From NCBI RefSeq assembly GCF_021441885.1, contig NZ_CP090438.1, forward strand, positions 2,480,001 to 2,544,000: a stretch of 64,000 nucleotides of DNA, written 5' to 3'. The position numbers were made by a program, and so were the translations under genes. The notes below the pieces were generated by a model, which saw only the letters and a program-made list of their open reading frames with translations, did no database searches and had not been told where the DNA came from. Positions 25,681 to 35,245 of this stretch are shown piece by piece. Each line of letters opens with the position of its first letter. Within the stretch, counting starts at the first letter, position 1. The DNA comes from Vibrio maritimus (lineage in GTDB: Bacteria; Pseudomonadota; Gammaproteobacteria; Enterobacterales; Vibrionaceae).

Positions 25681-25822
25681 CTGAGTTTTTGCCGCTTCGA
25701 TGCCATGCTTACAGCATAACGTAAGGCCTAATTTATGGTCATTGAGGCGCACTAAACTTACTCAGCTCATTGCTAAGCCGGTTTGGAGGAGCGCTCAACT
25801 GTTTCGCATTCAGGAGATAGAT

Positions 25823-28042
25823 ATGCACGGTGAACAAACTGGTAATGCTGGCAAATGCCCAGTAATGCATGGCGGAAATACTATGCTTGGTGGAAACACT
25901 AGGCTTGGTGGAAAAGCGACAAAAAACCTTGATTGGTGGCCTAACCAATTGAACCTCAAAATACTCCATCAGAACGACACCAAGTCAAATCCGCTTGATC
26001 AAGATTTTAATTATCAAGAGGCGTTTAAAGCACTAAACCTCAAGGCGGTAAAAGCCGACCTCGAAGCGCTGATGACAGATTCGCAAGAATGGTGGCCAGC
26101 GGATTATGGTCACTATGGCCCCTTCATGATCCGAATGGCATGGCATGCCGCCGGGACGTACCGAACTTCAGATGGACGCGGCGGTGCTAATACCGGTAAT
26201 CAACGCTTTGCCCCACTCAACAGCTGGCCAGATAACGGTAACCTAGATAAGGCCCGTCGCCTACTTTGGCCAATTAAAAAGAAATACGGTAACAGCCTCT
26301 CATGGGCCGATTTATTTATCCTCGCGGGCAACGTTGCTATTGAGTCAATGGGACTTCCTACTTTGGGATTCTCTGGCGGTCGTCAGGATATTTGGGAGCC
26401 TGAAGAAGACATCTATTGGGGTGCAGAAAGCGAATGGCTTGGCGACGAACGTTATTCCGGTGACCGTGAGCTCGAGAAACCGCTGGCCGCAGTGCAAATG
26501 GGACTTATCTACGTAAACCCTGAGGGTCCAAACGGTGAACCGACTATCCTTGCGTCTGGTAAGGACATCCGCGATACCTTTGCTCGAATGGGCATGAACG
26601 ATGAAGAAACCGTAGCGCTAGTCGCAGGTGGACATACCTTCGGTAAAACCCACGGCGCCGGCTCTGAAGCAGAAATGGGACCAGAACCAGAAGCCGCACC
26701 TCTTGAAGAGATGGGTTTTGGCTGGAAAAACAGTTTTGGCACAGGTAAAGGTGACGACACCACAACCAGCGGCATTGAGGGTGCATGGACACCAAACCCA
26801 ATCCAGTGGGATAACGGCTACTTTGACATGCTGTTTGGCTATGATTGGGACCTCGTGAAAAGCCCGGCAGGTGCTTGGCAATGGGAGCCAATTGGTGTCG
26901 CCGACGATCATATGGCACCAAAAGCGCATGACGCCTCTCAGAAAGTGAAAACCATCATGACAACGGCCGACATGGCAATGCGCATGGACCCAATCTATGG
27001 TCCTATTTCAAAGCGCTTCCATGAAAACCCAGATCAGTTTGCTGATGCCTTTGCGCGAGCTTGGTTTAAGCTTACCCACCGCGATATGGGTCCGAAAAGC
27101 CGTTACATTGGGGAAGAGGCACCCTCTGAAGACCTAATTTGGCAAGATCCACTGCCGCAGGCGGCCTTTTGTACACTGTCAGACAAGGACATTGCGGAGC
27201 TAAAACAAGCGATTCTATCGACAGACCTCACGGTATCCGAACTTGTTTATACCGCGTGGTCGAGCGCATCCACATACCGAGGTTCGGATTTCCGTGGTGG
27301 TGCAAACGGTGGACGTATTCGCTTGGCTCCACAAAAAGACTGGGAAGCTAACCAACCAGAACAGCTCGACAAGGTGCTAGCGAAACTGGAGTCCGTTCGT
27401 TCTGAATTTAATACTCAGGAGCGAGGTATTTCGGTTGCTGACTTGATTATTCTTGCTGGTAACACCGCCATTGAAAAAGCGGCTCAAGATGGAGGCTTTA
27501 CTGTTGACGTTCCCTTCTCTGCAGGTCGAGTCGATGCAAACGATGAACATACAGACACCGAATCTTTTGCGGTATTAGAGCCTGAGGCTGATGGTTTCCG
27601 TAACTTCTCGAAGAAGCTATTTACGGTGCCTGCCGAAGAAATGTTGCTTGATAAAGCGCAGCTGCTTGGATTGTCTGCGCCTGAAATGACGGTACTTATT
27701 GGTGGCCTAAGAGTACTGGGGGCCAACCATAACGGTACATCACACGGTGTGCTGACTGACCGAGTCGGTGTGCTCAGCAATGACTTCTTTGTCAACTTGG
27801 TCGACATGGCAACAGAATGGAAACCAGTATGCCCTCACAACAGCGCCTACTTGGGCACTGACCGAACAACAGGTGAGAAAAGATGGACAGCCACACGCGT
27901 TGATTTAGTCTTCGGCTCCAACTCTCAACTGAGAGCACTTGCTGAGCTTTATGCGTGTGATGATGCCAAAGAGAAGTTTGTTAGAGACTTTATCGCCGCT
28001 TGGACGAAAGTCATGAACGCTGACCGATTTGATCTTAAGTAG
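25823..28042 (+). CDS. katG: Catalase-peroxidase KatG
   Basis: A bifunctional heme enzyme of 739 residues that removes hydrogen peroxide. The N-terminal active domain has the distal motif RMAWHAAGTYR (Arg, Trp and His near 90-100), the Tyr of the Met-Tyr-Trp adduct in YVNPEGPNG, and the proximal heme His in VALVAGGHTFGKTHGAG. The C-terminal half is the usual inactive duplicate. I start at the ATG at 25823, which has AGGAG 6 nt upstream; an upstream frame would add 41 unrelated residues. No signal peptide, so cytoplasmic. A good OxyR site lies upstream. Confidence 0.97.
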   Translation: MHGEQTGNAGKCPVMHGGNTMLGGNTRLGGKATKNLDWWPNQLNLKILHQNDTKSNPLDQDFNYQEAFKALNLKAVKADLEALMTDSQEWWPADYGHYGPFMIRMAWHAAGTYRTSDGRGGANTGNQRFAPLNSWPDNGNLDKARRLLWPIKKKYGNSLSWADLFILAGNVAIESMGLPTLGFSGGRQDIWEPEEDIYWGAESEWLGDERYSGDRELEKPLAAVQMGLIYVNPEGPNGEPTILASGKDIRDTFARMGMNDEETVALVAGGHTFGKTHGAGSEAEMGPEPEAAPLEEMGFGWKNSFGTGKGDDTTTSGIEGAWTPNPIQWDNGYFDMLFGYDWDLVKSPAGAWQWEPIGVADDHMAPKAHDASQKVKTIMTTADMAMRMDPIYGPISKRFHENPDQFADAFARAWFKLTHRDMGPKSRYIGEEAPSEDLIWQDPLPQAAFCTLSDKDIAELKQAILSTDLTVSELVYTAWSSASTYRGSDFRGGANGGRIRLAPQKDWEANQPEQLDKVLAKLESVRSEFNTQERGISVADLIILAGNTAIEKAAQDGGFTVDVPFSAGRVDANDEHTDTESFAVLEPEADGFRNFSKKLFTVPAEEMLLDKAQLLGLSAPEMTVLIGGLRVLGANHNGTSHGVLTDRVGVLSNDFFVNLVDMATEWKPVCPHNSAYLGTDRTTGEKRWTATRVDLVFGSNSQLRALAELYACDDAKEKFVRDFIAAWTKVMNADRFDLK

Positions 28043-28071
28043 TCTCTCATAAGTCGTTAACATCAATTACT

Positions 28072-28098
28072 GGGGTGGCATTACGTCACCCCTTTTTT
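28072..28098 (+). terminator. Terminator of katG
   Basis: GGGGTG (28072-28077) pairs with CACCCC (28087-28092), followed by six T residues. Confidence 0.85.
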
Positions 28099-28254
28099 GT
28101 GTTAGCGGTTCATCGCTAAATCTTCGAAGTCAGGCTTTGCTTTAACACACTGTGAAACCGCTAACATTTCTCATCAATTTTTAGTAGGTTACCTCACCTT
28201 GTCACTATTTCCGTTTATCTTTAGAACACTATCTGAGACAAAGGAAGTACCCAT

Positions 28255-29250
28255 ATGAAGTCAAAGCTCTCTATGACGGCATTATTGGTGTTGTCAGGTA
28301 TCACCACTCAAGCCAACGCCTCAGAATGCGGAACCGTCACCATCGCCGACATGAACTGGAACTCAGCCAGTTTGATGGCCCATATTGATCAATTTATCCT
28401 CAGTAATGGGTTCGATTGCGACGCTGAGTTGATTCCAGGTGACAGTGTACCGACAGGCACCTCCATGATAGAAAAAGGTCAACCAGACGTCGCGCCAGAG
28501 CTTTGGACCAATGGCATCAAAGAAGCGCTAGACCAAGGGGTTGCCGACAAGCGTCTACGCTATGCCGGAAACTCTCTTACTGAAGGTGGTGAAGAGGGTT
28601 TTTGGGTGCCAGCGTACATGGTGGAGCAGTATCCTGAACTCGCGACCATCGAGGGAGTCATCAAGCACGCGGCTCTCTTTGAACATCCCGAGAGCGATGA
28701 TAAACATGCATTCTACGGATGTCCTGCTGGATGGACTTGTCAGATCACTTCTGAGCATCTTTTTAATGCATTAGAGTTAGATAAGCACAATTTCGAGATG
28801 ATTGACCCAGGCTCAGGCGCCGCCCTATCAGGCATCATCGCCAAATCGTACGATCGAGAGAAGCCTTGGTTCGGCTATTACTGGTCACCAACACCCGTGC
28901 TTGGAAAATATGAGATGGTTAAAGTCGATTTTGGCAGCGGAACCGATGTCGACGAGTATCGCAACTGTACAACCCAACCAGACTGTGAGTCTCCCAAGGT
29001 GACTATGTATCCTCCATCACCAGTCCATACTGTGGTCACTGAAGAGTTTGCACAACGTGGTGGCGATGCAAATGACTATTTCGCCAAGCGTGGCTTCACC
29101 AACAAGCAGATGAGCGAACTTCTTGCTTGGATGGAAGACAATCAAGCCGATGCCGAAGAAGCTATGTATCACTTCTTCGAGTCTTATCCAGAACTATGGA
29201 AATCTTGGGTCTCCACCGATGTCGCTACTAAGGTGGAACAATCATTGTAA
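28255..29250 (+). CDS. Orphan OpuAC-type (glycine betaine/proline) substrate-binding protein
   Basis: A 331-residue periplasmic binding protein with a signal peptide ending ANASEC (about residue 22). The OpuAC/ProX fold is seen in VTIADMNWNSASLMAHID, a DVAPELWTN segment, and PWFGYYWSPTPVLGKYEM near 205, with Trp and Tyr residues typical of a quaternary-amine cage. It contains about six cysteines (for example CPAGWTC and CTTQPDC), which suggests disulfides. No ATPase or permease gene is adjacent, so it must serve a transporter encoded elsewhere. A terminator follows it. Confidence 0.88.
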   Translation: MKSKLSMTALLVLSGITTQANASECGTVTIADMNWNSASLMAHIDQFILSNGFDCDAELIPGDSVPTGTSMIEKGQPDVAPELWTNGIKEALDQGVADKRLRYAGNSLTEGGEEGFWVPAYMVEQYPELATIEGVIKHAALFEHPESDDKHAFYGCPAGWTCQITSEHLFNALELDKHNFEMIDPGSGAALSGIIAKSYDREKPWFGYYWSPTPVLGKYEMVKVDFGSGTDVDEYRNCTTQPDCESPKVTMYPPSPVHTVVTEEFAQRGGDANDYFAKRGFTNKQMSELLAWMEDNQADAEEAMYHFFESYPELWKSWVSTDVATKVEQSL

Positions 29251-29256
29251 GCTAAC

Positions 29257-29293
29257 AAGGCCTTTAACATGTGTAGTGTTAAAGGCCTTTTAT
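29257..29293 (+). terminator. Bidirectional terminator between converging genes
   Basis: AAGGCCTTTAACA (29257-29269) pairs with TGTTAAAGGCCTT (29277-29289), followed by T residues. It lies between the binding-protein gene and the opposing NmrA-like gene. Confidence 0.88.
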
Positions 29294-29311
29294 ATCAGCC
29301 GGCTGCCGACT

Positions 29312-30154
29312 CTAGTTTAAAGAGGCAAAATAGTCGTCCCAACTTTGATGTGCTCTACTTGCCGCTTTCGCATAATGACTAGGGTTATCCGCTTTACCTT
29401 CTTGAATACCTTGATAGATACCCGCTATCACAGTGCCAATAAAGTCTCCCAACTCAGCAATGCGATCCAATCGATAGTCTTCCACAGACATAGGTTGATA
29501 AGACAAAGTAGTCTTAAATGCAGAGTTAAGGTAATCGGCGAGTTGATACTGAGTCAGCGCTTCGCCATGTAAGTTATAGGTTTCACCATTATGCTTATCT
29601 TCCGTCAGCATTCTTGCATAAGCATAAGCAAGCTCTGAGCGCGTGGTGTAGCCACACCTCCCATCACCAGCGCAGTTAATGATCTTACCTAGTTTTTTAT
29701 AGCTCTCGATATACTCGATATCAGGTTCAATATAGATACCGTTGCGGCCAATCGCCCATTCTAGACCGCTCTCTCTCACATCTTGCTCGGTCTGTCGATT
29801 ACTCTGAATAACTGGTGAAAACGCTGTGCCCTCTTCTGCACCTTGTACGCTTGTATATACTAACTTTTTGACCCCAGCAGACTTGGCCGCTTCTATGACA
29901 TTTCGGTGCTGCTCGATACGCTTTTCAGGCGCGTCCATTCCCGACACAATCAGTAGCGTATCAATACCTTGTAACGAGGCAGTTAGCTGGTCACGATCAT
30001 TGTAGTCACCTGAGCGAACTTCAACGCCTAAGTGTACTGCTTTTGATGATGTTCTGGCTAATGCCACGACATTCTCGCTCGACACAACCTCTACTGTTGC
30101 TTTGACAATAGCCGCCCCTAACTGCCCACTTGCTGCCGTTACCGCTATCTTCAT
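29312..30154 (-). CDS. NmrA-like/QorB-like NAD(P)H oxidoreductase
   Basis: A 280-residue atypical short-chain reductase. The N-terminal Rossmann motif reads TAASGQLGAAIVKA, followed by VVALARTS and KKLVYTSVQGA, as in E. coli QorB (NAD(P)H:quinone reductase) and NmrA regulators. No classical Tyr-x-x-x-Lys pair is evident, as is usual for this branch. It is cytoplasmic and stands alone. Either quinone reduction or redox sensing would fit. Confidence 0.85.
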   Translation of the reverse strand: MKIAVTAASGQLGAAIVKATVEVVSSENVVALARTSSKAVHLGVEVRSGDYNDRDQLTASLQGIDTLLIVSGMDAPEKRIEQHRNVIEAAKSAGVKKLVYTSVQGAEEGTAFSPVIQSNRQTEQDVRESGLEWAIGRNGIYIEPDIEYIESYKKLGKIINCAGDGRCGYTTRSELAYAYARMLTEDKHNGETYNLHGEALTQYQLADYLNSAFKTTLSYQPMSVEDYRLDRIAELGDFIGTVIAGIYQGIQEGKADNPSHYAKAASRAHQSWDDYFASLN

Positions 30155-30327
30155 CGTGCTTTCCTCATGTGTCTGTATTGATCACCTCGCTAAATTGTAG
30201 CCATTGCAAATACAACCGACAGATTAGTCTGGGCGCTAAGATGGTCAATATCGAACCTTGTCCATCAACGAACACGATAATGGACTAGGCTTAATTTCGA
30301 CAACACAGTCTGACAGAGGGACAACCT

Positions 30328-31074
30328 ATGAGTCGAAAGCTAGAAAATGCGACCAACCTTTATATGGAAGGGATCAGAGATGGACACGCACGCCAAGCCG
30401 TCACTAAATACACCGGGATTCGCTACACTCAGCACAGTACTGGTGTAAGAAATGGCATTGAAGGCTTTGTCGAGTTCTTTGAGCCCTTTATCGAGCGCTG
30501 TCATGATAGAGACATTCGAATCGTTCGCTCAGTCGTTGATGGTCAGTATGTGTTTGTGCAAGCCTACCAAAACATTAACAAAGGCGAGGCATACTGGGTC
30601 ACCACTGACCTTTTTGATACCGATGAAAATGACAAGATCATTGAGCATTGGGACGTCATCTCAGCGTATGTCGAAAACTCAAACGTTGATAAGGACCAGA
30701 TAGCAGGACCAACAGAGCCGAATGACCTCGATAAAACAACTGAAAATAAAGAACTGGTTCGAACGTTTCTTTGTGATGTCATGGTCTTAGGTCAATCCGA
30801 TGCGGCATCTAAGTACGTGGACTTTCAGAACATCCCAGTCCACTCAGAATCAACGGTAGATCAACCTCAAAAGTACGTAGGTTGCTATGACCAAGTATTC
30901 AAGATAATAGGCCAAGGCAATACTATCGTCGCCTACAGTCGAGTCCTCTACCAAGGCCAAGAGGTCGCTCGTTTCGATATTTTTCGGGTGCAAGATGGAA
31001 AAATTGTCGAAATGTGGGTCAACCAAGAACCAGTGCCTCCAAAAGAGGAATGGGTTAACGGAGGAAAGTTCTAA
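30328..31074 (+). CDS. Tandem SnoaL-like (NTF2 fold) protein
   Basis: A 248-residue protein made of two SnoaL-like halves (about 1-120 and 135-248). Each starts with a helix (LENATNLYMEGI, and KELVRTFLCDVM), has a pocket His/Asn segment (YTQHSTGVRNGIEGF in the first) and ends in DLFDTDENDKIIEHWD or DIFRVQDGKIVEMWV, the same motif in both. This points to internal duplication. The fold serves small enzymes and binding proteins; the substrate is unknown. AGAGGG precedes the ATG. Confidence 0.85.
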   Translation: MSRKLENATNLYMEGIRDGHARQAVTKYTGIRYTQHSTGVRNGIEGFVEFFEPFIERCHDRDIRIVRSVVDGQYVFVQAYQNINKGEAYWVTTDLFDTDENDKIIEHWDVISAYVENSNVDKDQIAGPTEPNDLDKTTENKELVRTFLCDVMVLGQSDAASKYVDFQNIPVHSESTVDQPQKYVGCYDQVFKIIGQGNTIVAYSRVLYQGQEVARFDIFRVQDGKIVEMWVNQEPVPPKEEWVNGGKF

Positions 31075-31254
31075 GTCCCTCTTATTATGAGATTAATCCC
31101 CTGACGACCAGAGGAGTGTATGTGTCTATACAGGGGATAACCCATATTGAATGTTTGGAAAGCATCTTAGGATGACCATCTTTAGCCACTAAATATCTAC
31201 TACGCGATCGCCTGTAATGATAAGATCAACGCATCAGAATTACCGAGAAACCCT

Positions 31255-31593
31255 ATGTTTATCCATCACGTTAACGGCATCGACTGGCTGGTGATCACCG
31301 CTTTTGAAGAATTAAAACCCATGTTTATCGAAGATGCAGGGGCGATTCCCTCTTGCTTCTCGACCGCCAGCGAACTGAGCCTGATTGACCAAGCTAAGCG
31401 CACTTATGGATATTTGCCAAGACTCGACGGGGTAATCACCGATACTGGCACGTTTCAAAGCCAGAGCATTGAAGAAGATATGAACCCGCAGCTTGCCTGT
31501 ATTGTAGAGGGGCGTGGTCGGGTGTTTATCTATCACGGTGGCTTTGTGGCGTTTGTGGATGACGAGCAAACCTTTATTACTAGAATGGGCTGA
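31255..31593 (+). CDS. Hypothetical protein, 112 residues
   Basis: A small protein without signal peptide or membrane span, mixed alpha/beta in appearance (YGYLPRLDGVITDTGTFQ in the middle, VEGRGRVFIYHGGFVAFVDD near the end). I do not recognise the family. It sits between unrelated genes and has no obvious operon partner. The frame is open and begins after an intergenic gap of 180 nt. Confidence 0.6.
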   Translation: MFIHHVNGIDWLVITAFEELKPMFIEDAGAIPSCFSTASELSLIDQAKRTYGYLPRLDGVITDTGTFQSQSIEEDMNPQLACIVEGRGRVFIYHGGFVAFVDDEQTFITRMG

Positions 31594-31731
31594 GGGTGCG
31601 CCTGTAAGACAACTGTCACGAGCTTGGTTGAACACTTAGACTTAATTAACGTTCAAAGAGTAGACGTTGTTGCCGATCGTCAAACAACGAGAGGAAGATC
31701 GGCTCAATAGCTATCGTTGATACTCTGTCCA

Positions 31732-32835
31732 CTACGCGTTTTTTTGAGATTTCAAATGACCTATTCGCTGGTCTAACTGAACTAAGTCACGTCTGTTTCC
31801 TACAACTCGCATCCGAGTATATTGCTCATCGACTTCCTGGCACGTTACATGAAAGTGACTTCCAGAGCATGTGAGTATCTCCGCTTTTTTCAGCCAACCA
31901 GCCAAATCAACACCTTTCATGTAAGCCAGTAGTATCGGCGTTTTTATTGAAGTAGGCATAACCTCGATACCGTGATCAGAAAGTAACTCCATTAGTTCTA
32001 CTTTGTAAGTCTGTGTCTGTTCTTGGGTGTCCCTTAAGTATGTTCCCATATTGCAAAGGACATGATTTGCTACCTTAATTGCAGGCAAGGAAGGCGCAAA
32101 TGGTAATACTGATTGATTGAGATAGTGGGCGAGCTTCTTAGAAGATACTGCGTAACCCAATCGAATGCCTGCAAGGCCCAGTCCCTTCGAGAAGGTTCTC
32201 AGAACAATGAGATTATCAAATTCTTCGGTTGCCCCAATCATCGACTCTTCAGCAGCTAGAAACTCGCCATAAGCCTCGTCAATCAGCAGTATGGAACCCA
32301 CTTCATTGCACGCTCGACACAATTCCATCAAAGTGGTTCTTGTGTAAATCAAGCCGGTTGGATTGTTCGGGTTATCGATATACACAATCGTGGGCGGATT
32401 TGATTTTAGCTCGGCCTTAAGTGCATGCAGAAGCTCATCTTCATTCCAATAGTCGAATATATTTAAAGAACGATAAGTGCCACCTGCTATCTGAAACTCA
32501 GATACTGCTTCGACGAATTGAGGTCCAATGCCTAACATAGACTTCTCTTTGGGTAACAGCTTATTGAATATCAGCTCCAGAGCTCCTAAAGAGCCATTGG
32601 TAAAAGTCAGCTGCTCGGGCTTAGTGCCCACATAGCAAGCGGTATTAGTCGCCAACTCTGCCAAATGACTATGGCAGTAATACAGATCCACTTCTTTGAG
32701 TAACTCTGCACCCAAATTCGGCGAAAGCTTGGGAGCTCCAAAAGAATTGATACCTAGGGCACAATCTAGCGTGTAATAAGGAGCCACGTAGCTCGATTGC
32801 TCCTGACCCAATTGTTCATTGATCTGGATATTCAT
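31732..32835 (-). CDS. Class I/II PLP-dependent aminotransferase (HisC/CobD-like)
   Basis: A 367-residue fold-type I enzyme. Substrate-side motif YIDNPNNPTG lies near residue 173, LLIDEAYGEF near 205, and the PLP lysine is in LRTFSKGLGLAGIRLGYA near 240. It resembles histidinol-phosphate aminotransferases and the CobD threonine-phosphate decarboxylases, but no his or cob genes are near, so the substrate is open. Probably cytoplasmic and monocistronic. Confidence 0.88.
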   Translation of the reverse strand: MNIQINEQLGQEQSSYVAPYYTLDCALGINSFGAPKLSPNLGAELLKEVDLYYCHSHLAELATNTACYVGTKPEQLTFTNGSLGALELIFNKLLPKEKSMLGIGPQFVEAVSEFQIAGGTYRSLNIFDYWNEDELLHALKAELKSNPPTIVYIDNPNNPTGLIYTRTTLMELCRACNEVGSILLIDEAYGEFLAAEESMIGATEEFDNLIVLRTFSKGLGLAGIRLGYAVSSKKLAHYLNQSVLPFAPSLPAIKVANHVLCNMGTYLRDTQEQTQTYKVELMELLSDHGIEVMPTSIKTPILLAYMKGVDLAGWLKKAEILTCSGSHFHVTCQEVDEQYTRMRVVGNRRDLVQLDQRIGHLKSQKNA

Positions 32836-33100
32836 GCCATCTAATACCTCGAGTTATGCCAGTTGAAGAGCTCTGTTCTAATGATTATTGTGCTGCTGTC
32901 CCTTCAAGCATTTAGAGCAGGACAGCTTCATCGCACACTTTAGTAGGCTCCAAATGCAGTTAGTAGGTCATTTGGTGACATTTCAAAGTAACGAGAATGA
33001 GCACGCGCAATAGGCAAGCTGAGTGTGTTGTGCGAGTTGGTTAGATTCCTGACTACACGGAATAAAGGCAATGAGCTCGAGTTTGATAAGATTCAGATAG

Positions 33101-33130
33101 CAAAACGCCGCTAATAAAAGCGGCGTTTTT
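33101..33130 (-). terminator. Terminator of the SRP RNA gene
   Basis: AAAACGCCGC (33102-33111) pairs with GCGGCGTTTT (33120-33129). It is 4 nt after the end of the RNA on the minus strand and ends in a U run. Confidence 0.9.
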
Positions 33131-33133
33131 AAT

Positions 33134-33242
33134 GGGTGGAGACCTCAGCCACATCCCGGCACACAAGTCACTCGCTGCGGCTGCTTCCTTCCGGACCTGA
33201 CCGAGTTCACGAGCTATTGTTGCGAGAGGACCAAGACCTCCA
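33134..33242 (-). ncRNA. ffs: Signal recognition particle 4.5S RNA
   Basis: The minus strand contains the conserved SRP apical loop (GGTCAGGTCCGGAAGGAAGC, then GCAGCC) and the TGTGCCGGGATG segment found in E. coli 4.5S RNA. The 5' end TGGAGGTC pairs with the 3' end GGTCTCCA with wobbles, closing the long hairpin. The RNA binds Ffh and targets membrane proteins. The gene order ffs, atl, ybaY, tesB is as in E. coli. About 109 nt; exact ends are inferred from pairing. The frames that run across it are shadows. Confidence 0.95.
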
Positions 33243-33454
33243 TAGATTTTTTTGCTGTTGCTTAAGTGAAGGGTCACTGCTGCAAAGCGTGGGAGGATTA
33301 TCTGGTATCGCGGCGCTGAATGCAAGGGGTAGCGAGGAAAACTGTTTGCTTTATCTGTTAAGTGCTTACAGATTAATCAAAGCGCCCAACATTCCTGCGG
33401 TTGCAAGGCTGTTGAGCGCGTTTTACCTCTGCCATTATCACTGACTTGTCGAGG

Positions 33455-34195
33455 TTAGGTCTCTTGTTGCTCGTCATCGATGTTTAAGATGTAATCGGTC
33501 ATCCACGCCGTACCCAGTAGGCACAGCCAAACCACAAAGACTGGCTTAGGAACATCGATGGTAGGCACCACCACTATCGCAGCAAAGCCGACCGTTGGGA
33601 GTGTCCAGCAAAGCAGCTTGTTCCATTTAAAGGTTTTGAGCCTGCCCAGACTTTCCATGGATGCAAGCATGCCTGTCATGCAGAGTGAGATTAGCGCTGC
33701 GTATGGCAAGCCTGCCGCCCAGATTGGCAAGATCAAGAACAATGACCACCAGCTGTGCTCGGTCGATCCCTTCCAGTTTTTGGCAGCGTACCAAGCAACA
33801 AAGACCGAGAATGCCTGTACCAGCGTCACCATTGGCGTGCCACCAAGTTTACCTGCAGATTGGGTCAGCATAATCCCGACATTGAGCGTAAGGACGATAA
33901 GCCCGACGATGCTGACTATCCAGATATTACTGCGCTTAGAGAACGCGACCATGAAGACGGGTATTAGTATCCAGACCGCCACCGACATAGCGATAGATTG
34001 CAGAGGAAGCGTGAGACCGTAGACGACCATGGATGCGAGCAGCATCAGCCCTGCAACACCACCCTGAGGCAATATCCATAGCGCAGGAATCATCACCGCG
34101 AGTACGGGAATGTCGCCTTCAGTGACACCTATCGTTCTGGCACAAATCATGGCCAGTAAGCTTGTGATTATGAATTGAAACACCGAAAATACCAT
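33455..34195 (-). CDS. Integral membrane protein of unknown function
   Basis: A 246-residue protein with seven or eight hydrophobic helices (starting MVFSVFQFIITSLLAM) and a short acidic tail ending DDEQQET. I start it at the ATG at 34195, which follows GGGGGAG; a longer frame from 34411 would overlap the divergent atl gene. I do not recognise the family. It lies between ffs and atl and is divergent from atl with only 51 nt between. Confidence 0.75.
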   Translation of the reverse strand: MVFSVFQFIITSLLAMICARTIGVTEGDIPVLAVMIPALWILPQGGVAGLMLLASMVVYGLTLPLQSIAMSVAVWILIPVFMVAFSKRSNIWIVSIVGLIVLTLNVGIMLTQSAGKLGGTPMVTLVQAFSVFVAWYAAKNWKGSTEHSWWSLFLILPIWAAGLPYAALISLCMTGMLASMESLGRLKTFKWNKLLCWTLPTVGFAAIVVVPTIDVPKPVFVVWLCLLGTAWMTDYILNIDDEQQET

Positions 34196-34246
34196 AGCTC
34201 CCCCAAATACCTTTCCGTGGCAAAAATGAACTAGGACAGTTTCAGT

Positions 34247-34549
34247 ATGGATCAATTTAAGGCGCAAATCTTTGCAGTAATTCACCAAATTCCATTCGGA
34301 AAAGTAGCAACTTACGGTCAAATTGCAAAAATGGCTGGCTATCCTGGCTATGCAAGACACGTTGGTAAGGCGCTTGGTGGCTTGCCTGAAGGGAGTAGCT
34401 TGCCATGGCACCGTGTCATCAACGGTAAAGGAGAAATTTCTCTTAAGGGAGATTCGTTTTTGAGACAGAGATCGATATTAATGGAAGAAGGCGTCGAGTT
34501 TTCAGTGAAGGGTCGCGTGCGCTTGAAAGAGTTCGGTTGGCAGCCGTAA
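34247..34549 (+). CDS. atl: Alkyltransferase-like protein (Atl), MGMT family
   Basis: A 100-residue protein homologous to the DNA-binding domain of O6-alkylguanine-DNA alkyltransferase. The active-site motif is PWHRV in place of PCHRV, so the acceptor cysteine is lost, the mark of Atl proteins. These bind O6-alkylguanine, flip the base and hand the lesion to nucleotide excision repair. The helix-turn-helix region GKVATYGQIAKMAG is near residue 18. It matches E. coli YbaZ and has the same neighbours. Confidence 0.92.
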   Translation: MDQFKAQIFAVIHQIPFGKVATYGQIAKMAGYPGYARHVGKALGGLPEGSSLPWHRVINGKGEISLKGDSFLRQRSILMEEGVEFSVKGRVRLKEFGWQP

Positions 34550-34567
34550 GGCTGCCAACTCAGTCAA

Positions 34568-35020
34568 TTATCTTACGCCCACTAGCAGAAGGTTAACCTG
34601 CTCTGTTTTGTTTGCATCCGTGATAACTGGGTAAGAGGTATCTGAGATAAAGCGCAGCTTACCAGCCACTTCAATGCGCGCGCTCACACTGTAAGTGTGC
34701 TTAGGATTAATGTCTTTGGTGTCATAGCTCAGCTCAAAATCAAAAGGAACCTGGGCGCCATCTGTGGTAAAGGTTTGCTCACTAATCACCTTTGCTGCAA
34801 CATCTTGAAGCGACACGTCTTGCAGTTTCACCGTAACTACCGCATCTGCAGGTAGCGCAATGCGTTCACGGTAAGCAATTGTGCCTTTTACCGCTGCCAT
34901 CGTCTCTTTCATCTCAGTTTGCTCACTCGCGGGGGTAGCACTTTCTGTCGATTGAGGAGCGGTTTGGCAACCCACTAAGCCCAACACCATCGCCATTGCA
35001 CCGATTTGTAGTAATTTCAT
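34568..35020 (-). CDS. ybaY: YbaY/YscW-family lipoprotein
   Basis: A 150-residue outer-membrane lipoprotein: lipobox LVGC, Cys at about residue 18, followed by Gln-Thr. After a linker rich in Ser, Thr and Glu, a beta-sandwich domain of the YbaY/YscW type starts near KGTIAYRERIALPADAVVTV. Members act as secretin pilotins in type III secretion, but YbaY itself has no assigned role. It lies between atl and tesB as in E. coli, convergent with atl. Confidence 0.88.
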   Translation of the reverse strand: MKLLQIGAMAMVLGLVGCQTAPQSTESATPASEQTEMKETMAAVKGTIAYRERIALPADAVVTVKLQDVSLQDVAAKVISEQTFTTDGAQVPFDFELSYDTKDINPKHTYSVSARIEVAGKLRFISDTSYPVITDANKTEQVNLLLVGVR

Positions 35021-35245
35021 GAAGCCTCACTTGATAAAGCAGTTACAGAGTATTCGGTCTGCATCATGTTTGTTAAACCGCAGACTAGGTTATGCAATAA
35101 AAGATAACAGATTTGATGAAACTCGTAGATGTTCCCTATGAGTTTTGCGGAAAAAACCACTGAATTCCTACAAAAGCAATTGCTTGACGAATCCATCAGT
35201 AAAATCCACACTTTGCCCATTGAGACCCAGAGAAAAGATCCATCT

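Noticed and set aside
33053..33444. Open frames on both strands across 33053-33444
   Set aside because: They cover the SRP RNA gene and its terminator and have no ribosome sites or protein-like composition.
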